From Allgaiera indica (GTDB lineage Bacteria > Pseudomonadota > Alphaproteobacteria > Rhodobacterales > Rhodobacteraceae), in NCBI RefSeq assembly GCF_900106675.1, contig NZ_FNOB01000009.1:124001-188000 (forward strand): a stretch of 64,000 nucleotides of DNA, written 5' to 3'. Below, piece after piece: positions 41,553-49,429 of the stretch. The number at the start of each line of letters is the position of its first letter. Position 1 is the stretch's first letter. Below the pieces are notes generated by a model. It was not told the origin of the DNA. It saw only the letters and a list, made by a program, of their open reading frames with translations, and did not search any database. A program made the position numbers and the translations under genes.

Positions 41553-42127
41553 TCGCCGACCCAGGCCACCTTGCGCGCCGGATCGGGGCGCGGGCGTTCG
41601 GGCGGGGGCGCGGTTTCGGTGCCGATATGGATCAAGCCCGCGACGAATTCGTGCGGCGCAAGGCCAAGCCCCTCTTCCACGAAGGTACGGTCGTGACTGA
41701 CCCAGCGGGTCAGCCAGTGCGCCCCCCAGCCCGCGGCCAGCGCCGCGTTCAGAAGCGCCGTACAGACCGCGCCCGCCGACAGGATCTGCTCGATTTCGGG
41801 CACCTTGTCCGAGGGTTCGGGGGATGCGATCACCGCGACACAAAGCGGCGTCTGCGCGAACATGTCGACCCCCTTGGCGGTCTTTTCGGGTTCCAGCCCC
41901 AGCGCCTTGCCGCGGGTTTCTGCCAGCTTCGACAACCGGGTCAACGCGCCGTCTTGCAGCACCATCAGCCGCCAGGGCTCGATCTTGCCGTGATCGGGGC
42001 TGCGCAGCGCCGCGGTCAGGATCGGCGCCAGCGCCTCGCGATCCGGGGCCGGGGCCGCCAGCGTCTGGATCGGGCGCGAACGCCTCGAAAGCAGGAAATC
42101 GAGCGCGGCTTGGTTCGGGGTGGTCAT
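41549..42127 (-). CDS. Nitroreductase-family FMN oxidoreductase
   Basis: 192 residues. FMN-binding start LSRRSRPIQTL near residue 13, RSPDHGKIEPWRLMVLQDGA near residue 42, GAVCTALLNAALAAGWGAHW near residue 118, and the C-terminal VAGLIHIGT block. This resembles YdjA-type minimal nitroreductases. Physiological substrate unknown. ATG 42127 is chosen because the upstream extension to 42310 has no family character. First gene of a leftward pair with the EI24 protein. Confidence 0.85.
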   Translation of the reverse strand: MTTPNQAALDFLLSRRSRPIQTLAAPAPDREALAPILTAALRSPDHGKIEPWRLMVLQDGALTRLSKLAETRGKALGLEPEKTAKGVDMFAQTPLCVAVIASPEPSDKVPEIEQILSAGAVCTALLNAALAAGWGAHWLTRWVSHDRTFVEEGLGLAPHEFVAGLIHIGTETAPPPERPRPDPARKVAWVGE

Positions 42128-42330
42128 GTCGGTCCTTTCGGCATCGGTCGGATGGTTCCGATCTGGGGTGCGCGGCGGCGCATTCAAGGCGCGGCGGGCA
42201 GCGCCACGGGACTTGTGTTCCGGCCGCGAAGATGTGCTCTTGTAGCGGCTGGGATATTGCGGCCGGGGGAGGCCTGCAAGATCGGCGCCGCCGGGGCCGG
42301 TCTTTGCCATCTGGGCCGGGGAGGACGATT

Positions 42331-43131
42331 ATGAGTGACGCGGACGTGGCCGGCAATCTGAACGCAGGCCTTGCGGGCCTGAGGGTCGTGGTGACGGCGG
42401 GGGCGGGCGGCATCGGCCTGGCGATCGCGGCAGAGCTTGCCGCCCATGGCGCGCGGCTTGCGGTCTGCGACGTGGACGAAGGTGCGCTGGCCGCGTTCCG
42501 CAAGGCCTTTCCCGACGCGCTCGCGCAGCGCGCGGACGTGTCGGACGAGGGCGAGGTGGATGCGTTCTTCGACGCCGCCGGGGCGCATCTGGGCGGGCTC
42601 GACGCGCTGATCAACAACGCGGGCATCGCCGGGCCCACCGGCGCGGTCGAGGATCTCGACCCCGCCGCCTGGCGGCGCTGCATCGACATCGGGCTGACTG
42701 GTCAGTTCCTGTGCGCGCGCCGCGCGGTGCCGATGCTGAAGGCCGCGGGTGGCGGGGCGATCGTCAGCATGTCATCGGCCGCCGGCAAGCATGGCTACGC
42801 CTACCGCACGCCCTATTCGGCGGCCAAATTCGGGGTGATCGGCCTGACCCAGAGCCTCGCCAAGGAACTGGGCCCTGCGAACATCCGCGTCAACGCGATC
42901 CTGCCCGGCATCGTCGAAGGGCCCCGGATGGAGGGCGTGATCCGCGACCGCGCGGCGCAGACCGGGGTGAGCTATGCCGAGATGGAGGCGACCTATCTGA
43001 ACCGCATCTCGCTGCGCCGCATGGTCCCCCAGCACGACGTCGCCACCACGGTGGCGTTCCTTTTGTCGCGGGCGGGGGCGAATATCTCGGGCCAGTCGCT
43101 GGCCGTGGACGGCAATGTCGAAACCTTGTGA
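42331..43131 (+). CDS. Short-chain dehydrogenase/reductase
   Basis: NAD(P)-dependent oxidoreductase, 266 residues. Cofactor motif VVVTAGAGGIGLAIAAELA (residues about 19-37), CDVDE for cofactor choice, NNAGIAG near residue 91, catalytic Ser in VSMSSAAGKHGYAYRTPYSAAK with Tyr and Lys in YSAAK, and C-terminal ISGQSLAVDGNVE. GGGGAGG precedes the ATG. It begins a three-gene operon with a 3-hydroxyacyl-CoA-dehydrogenase-like protein and a BKACE, so it probably acts in the same catabolic route. Confidence 0.87.
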   Translation: MSDADVAGNLNAGLAGLRVVVTAGAGGIGLAIAAELAAHGARLAVCDVDEGALAAFRKAFPDALAQRADVSDEGEVDAFFDAAGAHLGGLDALINNAGIAGPTGAVEDLDPAAWRRCIDIGLTGQFLCARRAVPMLKAAGGGAIVSMSSAAGKHGYAYRTPYSAAKFGVIGLTQSLAKELGPANIRVNAILPGIVEGPRMEGVIRDRAAQTGVSYAEMEATYLNRISLRRMVPQHDVATTVAFLLSRAGANISGQSLAVDGNVETL

Positions 43132-43137
43132 GGCAAC

Positions 43138-44085
43138 ATGACCCAAGTCGCGATCATCGGAAGCGGATTCATCGGCCGGGCCTGGGCGATCAGCTACGCC
43201 CGTGCGGGCCACAGGGTGGTGCTGTGGGATGCCGACCCCGCCGCCGCCGGCAAGGCCAAGGACTATATCGCGGGCGTGTTGCCCGACCTGCAGGCGAATG
43301 ACCTGATGGGCGGCTCCACGCCCGAAGCACTTCTGGACCGGATCAGCCACCGCGCGCAGCTGGAGGCGGCGCTGGAGGGGGCCGAGCATGTGCAGGAGAA
43401 CACCCCCGAGAAGGTCGAGGTGAAGCGCGAGGTCTTCGCCCGGCTCGACGCGGCGGCGCCCGCGGGGGCGGTGCTGGCCAGTTCGACCTCGGCGATCCTG
43501 CCCTCGGCCTTCACCGAAGGTCTCAAGGGGCGGCATCGCTGCCTTGTCGTGCATCCGATCAACCCGCCCTACCTGGTGCCCGCGGCCGAGGTCGTGCCTG
43601 CGCCCTGGACCGACGCAGAGGTGATCGCGCGCACCCGCGCCTTCCTGGTCAGCGCGGGCCATGCGCCGATCGTGATGCAGCGCGAACTCGACGGCTTCGT
43701 GATGAACCGGATGCAGGGCGCGCTTCTGGAAGAGGCGTTTCGCCTGGTCGCAGACGGCTATGCGACGATCGAGGACGTGGATATCGGCATTCGCGACGGG
43801 TTGGCGCTGCGCTGGGCCTTCATGGGGCCGTTCGAGACGATCGACCTGAACGCCCCGGGCGGCATCCGGGACTATGCCGCGCGCTACGAGGGGATCTACA
43901 GGAACATGTTCCCGCAGATGCAGCGCCGGGTGGAATGGTCCGGCCCGCTGATGGACCGGATCGAGGCCGCGCGGCGCGAATTGCTGCCCGAGGCGGATCT
44001 GCACGAGCGCCAGGTCTGGCGCGACCGGCGGCTGATGGCGCTGATGGCGGCGAAGCGCCGGGCGGGCGAAGAGATCGGCGATTAG
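43138..44085 (+). CDS. 3-hydroxyacyl-CoA-dehydrogenase-family oxidoreductase, probable L-carnitine dehydrogenase
   Basis: 315 residues. Rossmann motif VAIIGSGFIGRAWAISYARA (4-23), ENTPEKVEVKREVFARLD near residue 84, ASSTSAILPS near residue 118, catalytic His in VVHPINPPYLVPAAEVV, and DGFVMNRMQGALLEEAFRLV near residue 184. This is the lambda-crystallin/L-gulonate/L-carnitine dehydrogenase branch. The next gene is a BKACE, which in carnitine degradation cleaves 3-dehydrocarnitine, so I favour carnitine dehydrogenase. No thioesterase domain is fused or adjacent. Confidence 0.8.
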   Translation: MTQVAIIGSGFIGRAWAISYARAGHRVVLWDADPAAAGKAKDYIAGVLPDLQANDLMGGSTPEALLDRISHRAQLEAALEGAEHVQENTPEKVEVKREVFARLDAAAPAGAVLASSTSAILPSAFTEGLKGRHRCLVVHPINPPYLVPAAEVVPAPWTDAEVIARTRAFLVSAGHAPIVMQRELDGFVMNRMQGALLEEAFRLVADGYATIEDVDIGIRDGLALRWAFMGPFETIDLNAPGGIRDYAARYEGIYRNMFPQMQRRVEWSGPLMDRIEAARRELLPEADLHERQVWRDRRLMALMAAKRRAGEEIGD

Positions 44086-44111
44086 GGAAGCCAGGGAAGA
44101 GGGAGAGGAAC

Positions 44112-45044
44112 ATGTCGAACGAGAACAAGGTCATCATCACCTGCGCGATCACCGGGGCGATCCACACGCCGACGATGTCGCCCTATCTGCCGATCACCCC
44201 CGACCAGATCGCGGCCGAGGCGCTGGCGGCGGCCGAGGCGGGTGCGGCGATCCTGCATCTGCACGCCCGCGACCCCGAGACCGGCAAGCCCGACCAGACG
44301 CCCGAGGCCTTCGCACGCTTTCTGCCGCGGGTGAAGCAGGGCACCAAGGCCGCGATCAACATCACCACCGGCGGCAGCCCCTACATGAAGGTCGAGGAAC
44401 GCGTCCGCCCCGCGGCGCAGTTCAAGCCCGAGGTCGCCTCGCTGAACATGGGGTCGATCAACTTCGGGCTTTACCACCTGGCGGATCGCTACAAGGAGTT
44501 CAAGTTCGACTGGGAAAAGCCCCATCTGGAAGCCACCCGCGACCTGGTCTTTCGCAACAGTTTCAGGGACATAGAATACATCCTGAAGACCTGCTACGAC
44601 AACGGCACGCGGTTCGAATTCGAATGCTACGACATCGCCCATCTCTACAACCTGGCGCATTTCGCGGAGCGCGGGCTGGTGAAGCCGCCGTTCTTCGTGC
44701 AGTCGGTCTTTGGCCTTCTGGGCGGGATCGGCACCCACCCCGAGGATGTGATGCACATGAAGCGCACCGCGGATCGCCTCTTCGGCGATCAGTTCCGCTG
44801 GTCGGTTCTGGGCGCGGGCGGCAGCCAGTTGCGTATCGCGGCGCAGGCGGCGGCGATGGGCGGCAACATCCGCGTGGGGCTGGAGGACAGCCTTTGGGCC
44901 GGCAAGGGCCGACTGGCGACGTCGAATGCCGAGCAGGTGGCGATGGCGCGCAAGATCATCGAAGGCCTGGGCAAGCAGGTCGCCACGCCGGACGAGGCAC
45001 GCGACATCCTGGAACTAAAGGGCGGCGATCAGGTGGCGTTCTAG
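44112..45044 (+). CDS. Beta-keto acid cleavage enzyme (BKACE), probable 3-dehydrocarnitine:acetyl-CoA trimethylamine transferase
   Basis: 310-residue TIM-barrel Zn enzyme that exchanges a beta-keto acid with acetyl-CoA, releasing acetoacetate. Family marks are VIITCAITGAIHTPTMSPYL at the start, LHLHARDPETGKPDQTPE near residue 56 (metal His pair), TTGGSPYMKVEERVRP near residue 85, NMGSINFGLY near residue 115, FECYDIAHLYN near residue 178, and GLEDSLWAGKG near residue 256. GAGAGGAA precedes the ATG. Pairing with a carnitine-dehydrogenase-like gene supports betainyl-CoA formation; other beta-keto substrates are possible. Confidence 0.85.
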   Translation: MSNENKVIITCAITGAIHTPTMSPYLPITPDQIAAEALAAAEAGAAILHLHARDPETGKPDQTPEAFARFLPRVKQGTKAAINITTGGSPYMKVEERVRPAAQFKPEVASLNMGSINFGLYHLADRYKEFKFDWEKPHLEATRDLVFRNSFRDIEYILKTCYDNGTRFEFECYDIAHLYNLAHFAERGLVKPPFFVQSVFGLLGGIGTHPEDVMHMKRTADRLFGDQFRWSVLGAGGSQLRIAAQAAAMGGNIRVGLEDSLWAGKGRLATSNAEQVAMARKIIEGLGKQVATPDEARDILELKGGDQVAF

Positions 45045-45063
45045 CGAACGTCTTCCCGCCGGA

Positions 45064-46164
45064 TCACAGGAAGAAATCCTCCAATTCGGCGATATGGGTG
45101 CTGAGCCAATGGTCGAAGCGCGGCCCGGGCTGGCGCGCGGCCAGGGTTTCGGCCAGCGGATCGGGGGCGTGGATGGTGCTGCCCGACAGCTCCTCCAGCA
45201 CGGCGTGGCCGCAGAAGGGCACATACATTTGCGAATAGCCGCCCTCATGCACCAGCACCAGGCGGCCCTCGCAAAGGTCGGCGGCGCTTTCCATCATCAT
45301 CCGGGTCATCTGGCGGAAGGTATCGGCGGTTGCCAGCATCCGCCCCAGCGGATCGACGGCGGCGGCATCATAGCCGCAGGCCACCACGATCGCCTCGGGG
45401 CGATACAGCGCAAGCGCCGGCTGCACGATCCGTTCCATCACTTCCAGATAGCCCGAATGGCCGGTGCCGGGCGGCAGCGGGATGTTGATGTTCGCGCCAT
45501 GCCCGGCGCCGGCGCCCTGATCCTCGGCATCGCCCGTGTCCAGCGGATAATTGCGTTCCTGATGCAGCGAGATCGTCAGGACGTCGGGCCGATCGTAGAA
45601 GATCGCCTCGGTCCCGTTGCCATGGTGGACGTCCCAATCGACCACGGCGATGCGCTCGCACAGGCCGCCGGCGCGGGCGGATTCGATGGCGATGGCGATA
45701 TTGGCCAACAGGCAGAAGCCGTTGGGATATTCCGGCAGGCAATGATGCCCCGGCGGCCGCGACAGCGCATAGGCGTTGTCGACCCGGCCACGCAGCACCT
45801 CGGCCAGCGCCCGCCGCGCCAGCCCCGCCGACAGGGCGGCGATCTCGTATCCGCCGCGCCCGAACGGGGTGCGCAGGCCCAGCTCGCCCCCGCCGGCATC
45901 GGAGAGTTCCTTGAACTTGCGCAGGAACCCCATGGGGTGGATGAGGCTTAGATCCTCCATCGTGGCGGCCGGGGCGGTGCGCGTATCGAGATCGTGGATC
46001 AGGCCCGAGACCTCCAGCAAGTTCTTCAGTCGCCGTTTGGTCTCGGGGCTTTCGGGCAGGCCATCGGGCATCGGTTGCACCAGCCCGCCCGCCGGCACGG
46101 TCAGCGCGTAGTGCCCGCCACCGTGCCAGAAACAGCGCTCGTCCCAATAGAATGCCGTGGTCAT
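45064..46164 (-). CDS. Histone-deacetylase-family (acetylpolyamine amidohydrolase-like) protein
   Basis: 366-residue Zn-dependent deacetylase fold. LSRPPGHHCLPEYPNGFCLL near residue 132 holds the tandem catalytic His, VVDWDVHHGNGTEAIFYDRP near residue 173 the Zn ligands, and IVVACGYDAAAVDPLGRM near residue 255 the third Zn Asp. HEGGYSQMYVPFCGHAVLEE closes the active site. It is of the class II-like bacterial type that removes acyl groups from small amines or proteins. Convergent with the BKACE operon, 19 bases apart; a functional link is only suggested by proximity. Confidence 0.85.
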   Translation of the reverse strand: MTTAFYWDERCFWHGGGHYALTVPAGGLVQPMPDGLPESPETKRRLKNLLEVSGLIHDLDTRTAPAATMEDLSLIHPMGFLRKFKELSDAGGGELGLRTPFGRGGYEIAALSAGLARRALAEVLRGRVDNAYALSRPPGHHCLPEYPNGFCLLANIAIAIESARAGGLCERIAVVDWDVHHGNGTEAIFYDRPDVLTISLHQERNYPLDTGDAEDQGAGAGHGANINIPLPPGTGHSGYLEVMERIVQPALALYRPEAIVVACGYDAAAVDPLGRMLATADTFRQMTRMMMESAADLCEGRLVLVHEGGYSQMYVPFCGHAVLEELSGSTIHAPDPLAETLAARQPGPRFDHWLSTHIAELEDFFL

Positions 46165-46242
46165 CTTGTCCTCCCCGGTGTTTGCGCCGAGGTTAGGAAG
46201 GGACTGGCGCCGAGACCAGAGGCAACCTGCGCAACCCGAGGC

Positions 46243-46500
46243 ATGTCACAGCCGAATCTGAGCCACCTTGCAGTTCCGGGCGCCGAGATCGCGGTGCGGG
46301 TGACGCCGCGCGCGTCGCGCAACGCGGTTCTTCTGGCCGAGGACGGCACGATCCGGGTGGCGGTGACTGCGGCGCCCGAAGGCGGCAAGGCCACGGCCGC
46401 GGCGCAGAAGCTGCTGGCAAAGGTGTTGGGGGTGGCGAAGACCCGGCTGGTGCTGCTGCGCGGCGCCACGGCGCGCGACAAGATCTTCCGGCTTGACTGA
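46243..46500 (+). CDS. DUF167 (YggU-like) protein
   Basis: 85 residues. The conserved core is AVRVTPRASRNAVLLAEDGT, then VAVTAAPEGGKATAAAQKLL and LVLLRGATARDKIFRL. Function of the family is unknown. The start at ATG 46243 matches the usual family length; the frame is open upstream but inside the opposite deacetylase promoter region. Confidence 0.88.
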   Translation: MSQPNLSHLAVPGAEIAVRVTPRASRNAVLLAEDGTIRVAVTAAPEGGKATAAAQKLLAKVLGVAKTRLVLLRGATARDKIFRLD

Positions 46501-46528
46501 TGCGGCCCCACGCCGGGGCGGGGCATTG

Positions 46529-46759
46529 TCAGCGCTTGCGGCGGTAGATGCCCTCGGGCAGGTTTAGGGCCGCGGCCAGATCGGTCACCTGGGTCATCGA
46601 CAGGGTGATCGTGACCTCGGTGTCGTTCCGGGCGTCGTATTGGGTGATCGTCACGCAATCGTCGAATGCGTTCAGGACCACGTCTTCCTGCAAGTTCGGC
46701 GTGCCCTCATCGACGAGGGTGACAACGGTGGCGTCGAATTCGTGCTCGATGCTGAACAT
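46529..46759 (-). CDS. Small conserved hypothetical protein
   Basis: 76 residues, beginning MFSIEHEFDATVVTLVDEGT and including DVVLNAFDDCVTITQYDARN and ITLSMTQVTDLAAALNLPEG. Alternating hydrophobic residues suggest a small beta-sandwich. Codon use matches the chromosome. No function recognised. Confidence 0.7.
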   Translation of the reverse strand: MFSIEHEFDATVVTLVDEGTPNLQEDVVLNAFDDCVTITQYDARNDTEVTITLSMTQVTDLAAALNLPEGIYRRKR

Positions 46760-46919
46760 GTTTTCAGGATAGCGCGGCTGCCGGCGCCCGCAAGCCCGAC
46801 TTGATCTGCGTCATGGCGCGACGGGCCCGGCCCGCCAAAAATGATACATGAAGGGTGGGCCATTGTCGCCGGCCCCCAGAGGGGGCTGCGCGGTGAGACC
46901 GGCCCAAGGGGGGAGACCG

Positions 46920-47192
46920 ATGATGCCGTTTACAAGGATAAGCCGCCACGCGGATCTGGTGAACCGGATGGCGAAAGCCACGGGGGCCGATCTGGCTGCC
47001 GCGATCTGGGGGGGCGATCTGCGCGCCGAGACCCTGCGCGAAGCGGTTTTGCGCTGCGCGGGATGTGCCCATGCCCGAGACTGCGAACAATGGCTGCAGA
47101 CCCGCGCAGCGCTGGCCGGAAGGGTGACGCCACCGCATTATTGCCGCAACCGCGCGCTTCTTATCGGGCTGGCGGAGGGGGTCGAGGGGTGA
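46920..47192 (+). CDS. DUF6455-like small cysteine protein
   Basis: 90 residues from ATG 46920 (GGGGGGAG upstream). Four Cys form a likely metal site: LRCAGCAHARDCEQWL near residue 43 and PPHYCRNRALL near residue 74. The N-terminal part is MMPFTRISRHADLVNRMAKA. The pattern fits small alphaproteobacterial proteins of the DUF6455 type. Function unknown. Confidence 0.72.
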   Translation: MMPFTRISRHADLVNRMAKATGADLAAAIWGGDLRAETLREAVLRCAGCAHARDCEQWLQTRAALAGRVTPPHYCRNRALLIGLAEGVEG

Positions 47193-47198
47193 CGCGGA

Positions 47199-47441
47199 TC
47201 ACAGCGTCTTGTGGGTGCCGTCGCAAATCGGTTTCGTGGCGCTGTGCTTGCAGCCGCAGAAAAACACGCGCGCATCCTCGGTGGCGGTGTATTTGATCGG
47301 CGCGAAGCTGGTGCCCTTGTGGCTACCATCGCAGAAGGGCTGGTTCGCGCTTTTGCCGCAGGCGCACCAGAAGTATGATTTGCCCGCTTCCACCTCGACG
47401 GGATAGGGGGCTTTCCGGGCGACCGTGGGGGATTCCGACAT
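47199..47441 (-). CDS. Double CDGSH iron-sulfur protein
   Basis: 80 residues from ATG 47441. Two [2Fe-2S] CDGSH motifs: YFWCACGKSANQPFCDGSHK (about 22-41) and VFFCGCKHSATKPICDGTHK (about 58-77), each with the three-Cys one-His pattern. Small redox or iron-sulfur transfer protein, probably cytoplasmic. Convergent with the preceding gene with a gap of six bases. Confidence 0.9.
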   Translation of the reverse strand: MSESPTVARKAPYPVEVEAGKSYFWCACGKSANQPFCDGSHKGTSFAPIKYTATEDARVFFCGCKHSATKPICDGTHKTL

Positions 47442-47744
47442 TGGGTGACTCCGGGCGATGGATTGCAAGGGCTTCGGCGGTCCAAGGATCGATGCGGAGC
47501 CCACTTCCGTCAATGGGCTGCTTTGCGGCGGGCGATCAAGCGTAATCACCAATTTTCACGCATGACCTAGGCGAAGAATCGCCGGAACGCCCCTGCATCG
47601 GGCGAAAGTTGCCAAATTTCGCGCAAAACCGGGAACGGAACCGGGGGGCTGCGCATTTTCACGTCATGGCCTCGGCGGGCATGGGCCCTGCCGGCCGAGT
47701 GTCCGTTGACTGTCCATTTGGAACCCAGGAACGGGAGAATAACC

Positions 47745-48926
47745 ATGAAGCGTATTTTGATGTCCACTGCGATTGTCGCGGCGCTGAGCGCCGGCACATA
47801 CGCGGGAGCGACCCAAACCAATACCCAGGGCCAAGCCGCCGCGCAAAGCCAGGCGCAGGCATCTGCTGCCGGCAGTGGCAATATTTTCGCCAAGGTGACC
47901 ACGGCCGATAGCGTGAAGGGCGACGTCAAGGCCAGCACGTTGATCGGCAAGGATGTTTATATCCCGAAGCCCGCACAGGGGACCTCTGCCCAGGCCTCGA
48001 CCGGCACGACGACCGGCGCATCGGCTTCGGCCACGGCCCCGGCTGCCGGATCGAACCCGATGGCCAATCTGGAGGATATCGGATCGGTGGGTGACGTGAT
48101 CCTGTCGAAAGACGGCAAGGTCGACGCGGTGCTGGTCGATGTCGGTGGCTTCCTTGGGATCGGCACCCATACGGTGGCGCTGGACTGGACCGCGCTGCAT
48201 TGGCAGATGAAGCAGGACGCCAAATCGGCGAAGGACAGCTATCTGGTGGTTCAGGCCAGCAAGAAGCAACTCGAGAACGCTCCGGCCTTCAAGGAAGAAT
48301 GGCTGAAGGGTGCGACGGCGTCGTCCTATGGGACCAATTCCGCCGCCGGGCAGTCGTCTTCGACGACCGCGACCCAGGGCACAACGGGTTCGACGGCCGC
48401 GACCACTCATATGTCGGGGCAGACGACTACCGGCATGTCCACTGGCAGCCAGCAGCAGATGGCCGGCGCGACCAACGGTTCGACCCAGACGCAGACCCAG
48501 GCGGGCGCTTCGGGCCAGATGCCGGCGGCGACCAACAGCCAGGCGCAGCAGTCGACCTCGTCGAATGCCGCGGCCAATGCCACGGTGGGTGGCACGGCCA
48601 CGGGCGCGGCTGCCAAGGCCCAGGCCAATGGTTACACCCAGGCCAATCTTGCCACTCTGACCAAGAAAGAGCTTATCGGAGCCCCGGTCTATGACGCCAA
48701 GGGCGACGAGGCGGGCGAGGTCTCGAAGGTGATCATGGGCACGTCGTCGAACAAGATCGAAGGTGCGGTCATCAAGGTCGGTGGCTTCCTCGGGATTGGA
48801 GAGAAGGCGATCGAGGTGAAGGCCGATACCATGACGGTCATGACCAAGAATAACGGCAAGGATGTGCGCATCTATGTCGACCTGACCCAGCAGCAGCTCA
48901 AGCAACTGCCGCCCTACAAGCAGTAA
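47745..48926 (+). CDS. Exported PRC-barrel protein with two barrels and a Gln/Ser/Thr-rich linker
   Basis: 393 residues. Signal peptide MKRILMSTAIVAALSAGTYA. First PRC-barrel about 105-160 (EDIGSVGDVILSKDGKVDAV, VDVGGFLGIGTHTVAL). A low-complexity linker about 195-300 is dominated by Ser, Thr, Gln, Ala and Gly. Second barrel about 310-365 (DAKGDEAGEVSKVIMGTSSN, IKVGGFLGIGEKAIEV). Likely periplasmic or envelope-associated, structural or binding role. GGGAG lies about ten bases before the ATG. The stop codon lies inside the first unit of a tandem repeat. Confidence 0.85.
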   Translation: MKRILMSTAIVAALSAGTYAGATQTNTQGQAAAQSQAQASAAGSGNIFAKVTTADSVKGDVKASTLIGKDVYIPKPAQGTSAQASTGTTTGASASATAPAAGSNPMANLEDIGSVGDVILSKDGKVDAVLVDVGGFLGIGTHTVALDWTALHWQMKQDAKSAKDSYLVVQASKKQLENAPAFKEEWLKGATASSYGTNSAAGQSSSTTATQGTTGSTAATTHMSGQTTTGMSTGSQQQMAGATNGSTQTQTQAGASGQMPAATNSQAQQSTSSNAAANATVGGTATGAAAKAQANGYTQANLATLTKKELIGAPVYDAKGDEAGEVSKVIMGTSSNKIEGAVIKVGGFLGIGEKAIEVKADTMTVMTKNNGKDVRIYVDLTQQQLKQLPPYKQ

Positions 48927-49013
48927 CCAGTGTTAGCAGTAACAAGCAGTAACCAGTGTTAGCAGTAACAAGCAGTAACCAGTGCTAGCAGTAACAAGAA
49001 GTAACCAGTGCTA
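48918..49013 (+). repeat. Tandem repeat, 26-base unit, about 3.7 copies
   Basis: Units at 48918, 48944, 48970 and a partial one at 48996, each containing AAGCAGTAACCAGTG and TAGCAGTAAC with one or two changes. The first unit contains the last two codons and stop of the PRC-barrel gene. It ends 28 bases before the terminator. Confidence 0.9.
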
Positions 49014-49041
49014 AATGCCCTGGCAGGGGATCTGCCAGGCC

Positions 49042-49070
49042 GGGGCCCGCTCGTGCGGGCCCCTTTTTCT
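49042..49070 (+). terminator. Rho-independent terminator after the PRC-barrel gene
   Basis: Stem GGGGCCCGC, loop TCGT, GCGGGCCCC, then TTTTTCT. A strong, near-textbook hairpin downstream of the tandem repeat. Confidence 0.9.
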
Positions 49071-49161
49071 TAGGGCAAGCAGAGTTTGGTGTCGCGACGA
49101 CGTCACCGAGGCTGGAGATCTGTGAGAACCCATCATCCTTCGGGATGCACGCGGCCCGGAC

Positions 49162-49344
49162 TCAACTGTCGGTCTTCACCTGTGTCGTGGCAGAGTCGGG
49201 CTCGGGCTCTGCCTTCAGGCCGTTTCGAAATGCGGTCATGCCGCGTCCGACCTCTCCCATCAGCGAACTCACCTTGCCACGCCCGAACAACACCAGCACC
49301 GCGATCCCGATGACCAGGACATGGCCGAGACTGAGACCATCCAT
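49162..49344 (-). CDS. tatA: Twin-arginine translocase subunit TatA/E, short
   Basis: 60 residues from ATG 49344. N-terminal membrane helix GLSLGHVLVIGIAVLVLFGR, hinge FGRGKVSSLMGEVGRGMTAF, then a short charged tail ending KTDS. Forms the pore or a companion subunit for folded-protein export. Here it is alone, without tatB or tatC, and shorter than usual. It may therefore be an extra TatA/E paralogue. A Tat substrate with RRDFTR signal is encoded at 55.9 kb. Confidence 0.85.
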   Translation of the reverse strand: MDGLSLGHVLVIGIAVLVLFGRGKVSSLMGEVGRGMTAFRNGLKAEPEPDSATTQVKTDS

Positions 49345-49429
49345 CTGTGCAGCTCCTGCGACTCCCCCTGTGGGGATCTGCGCAGTCTCACTTGCCGCAG
49401 GGGAATTGGGAAGACGGGGTTTGCGGCAC

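Noticed and set aside
48918-49013. CRISPR-like array
   Set aside because: The units are contiguous tandem repeats without unique spacers, and no cas genes are near.
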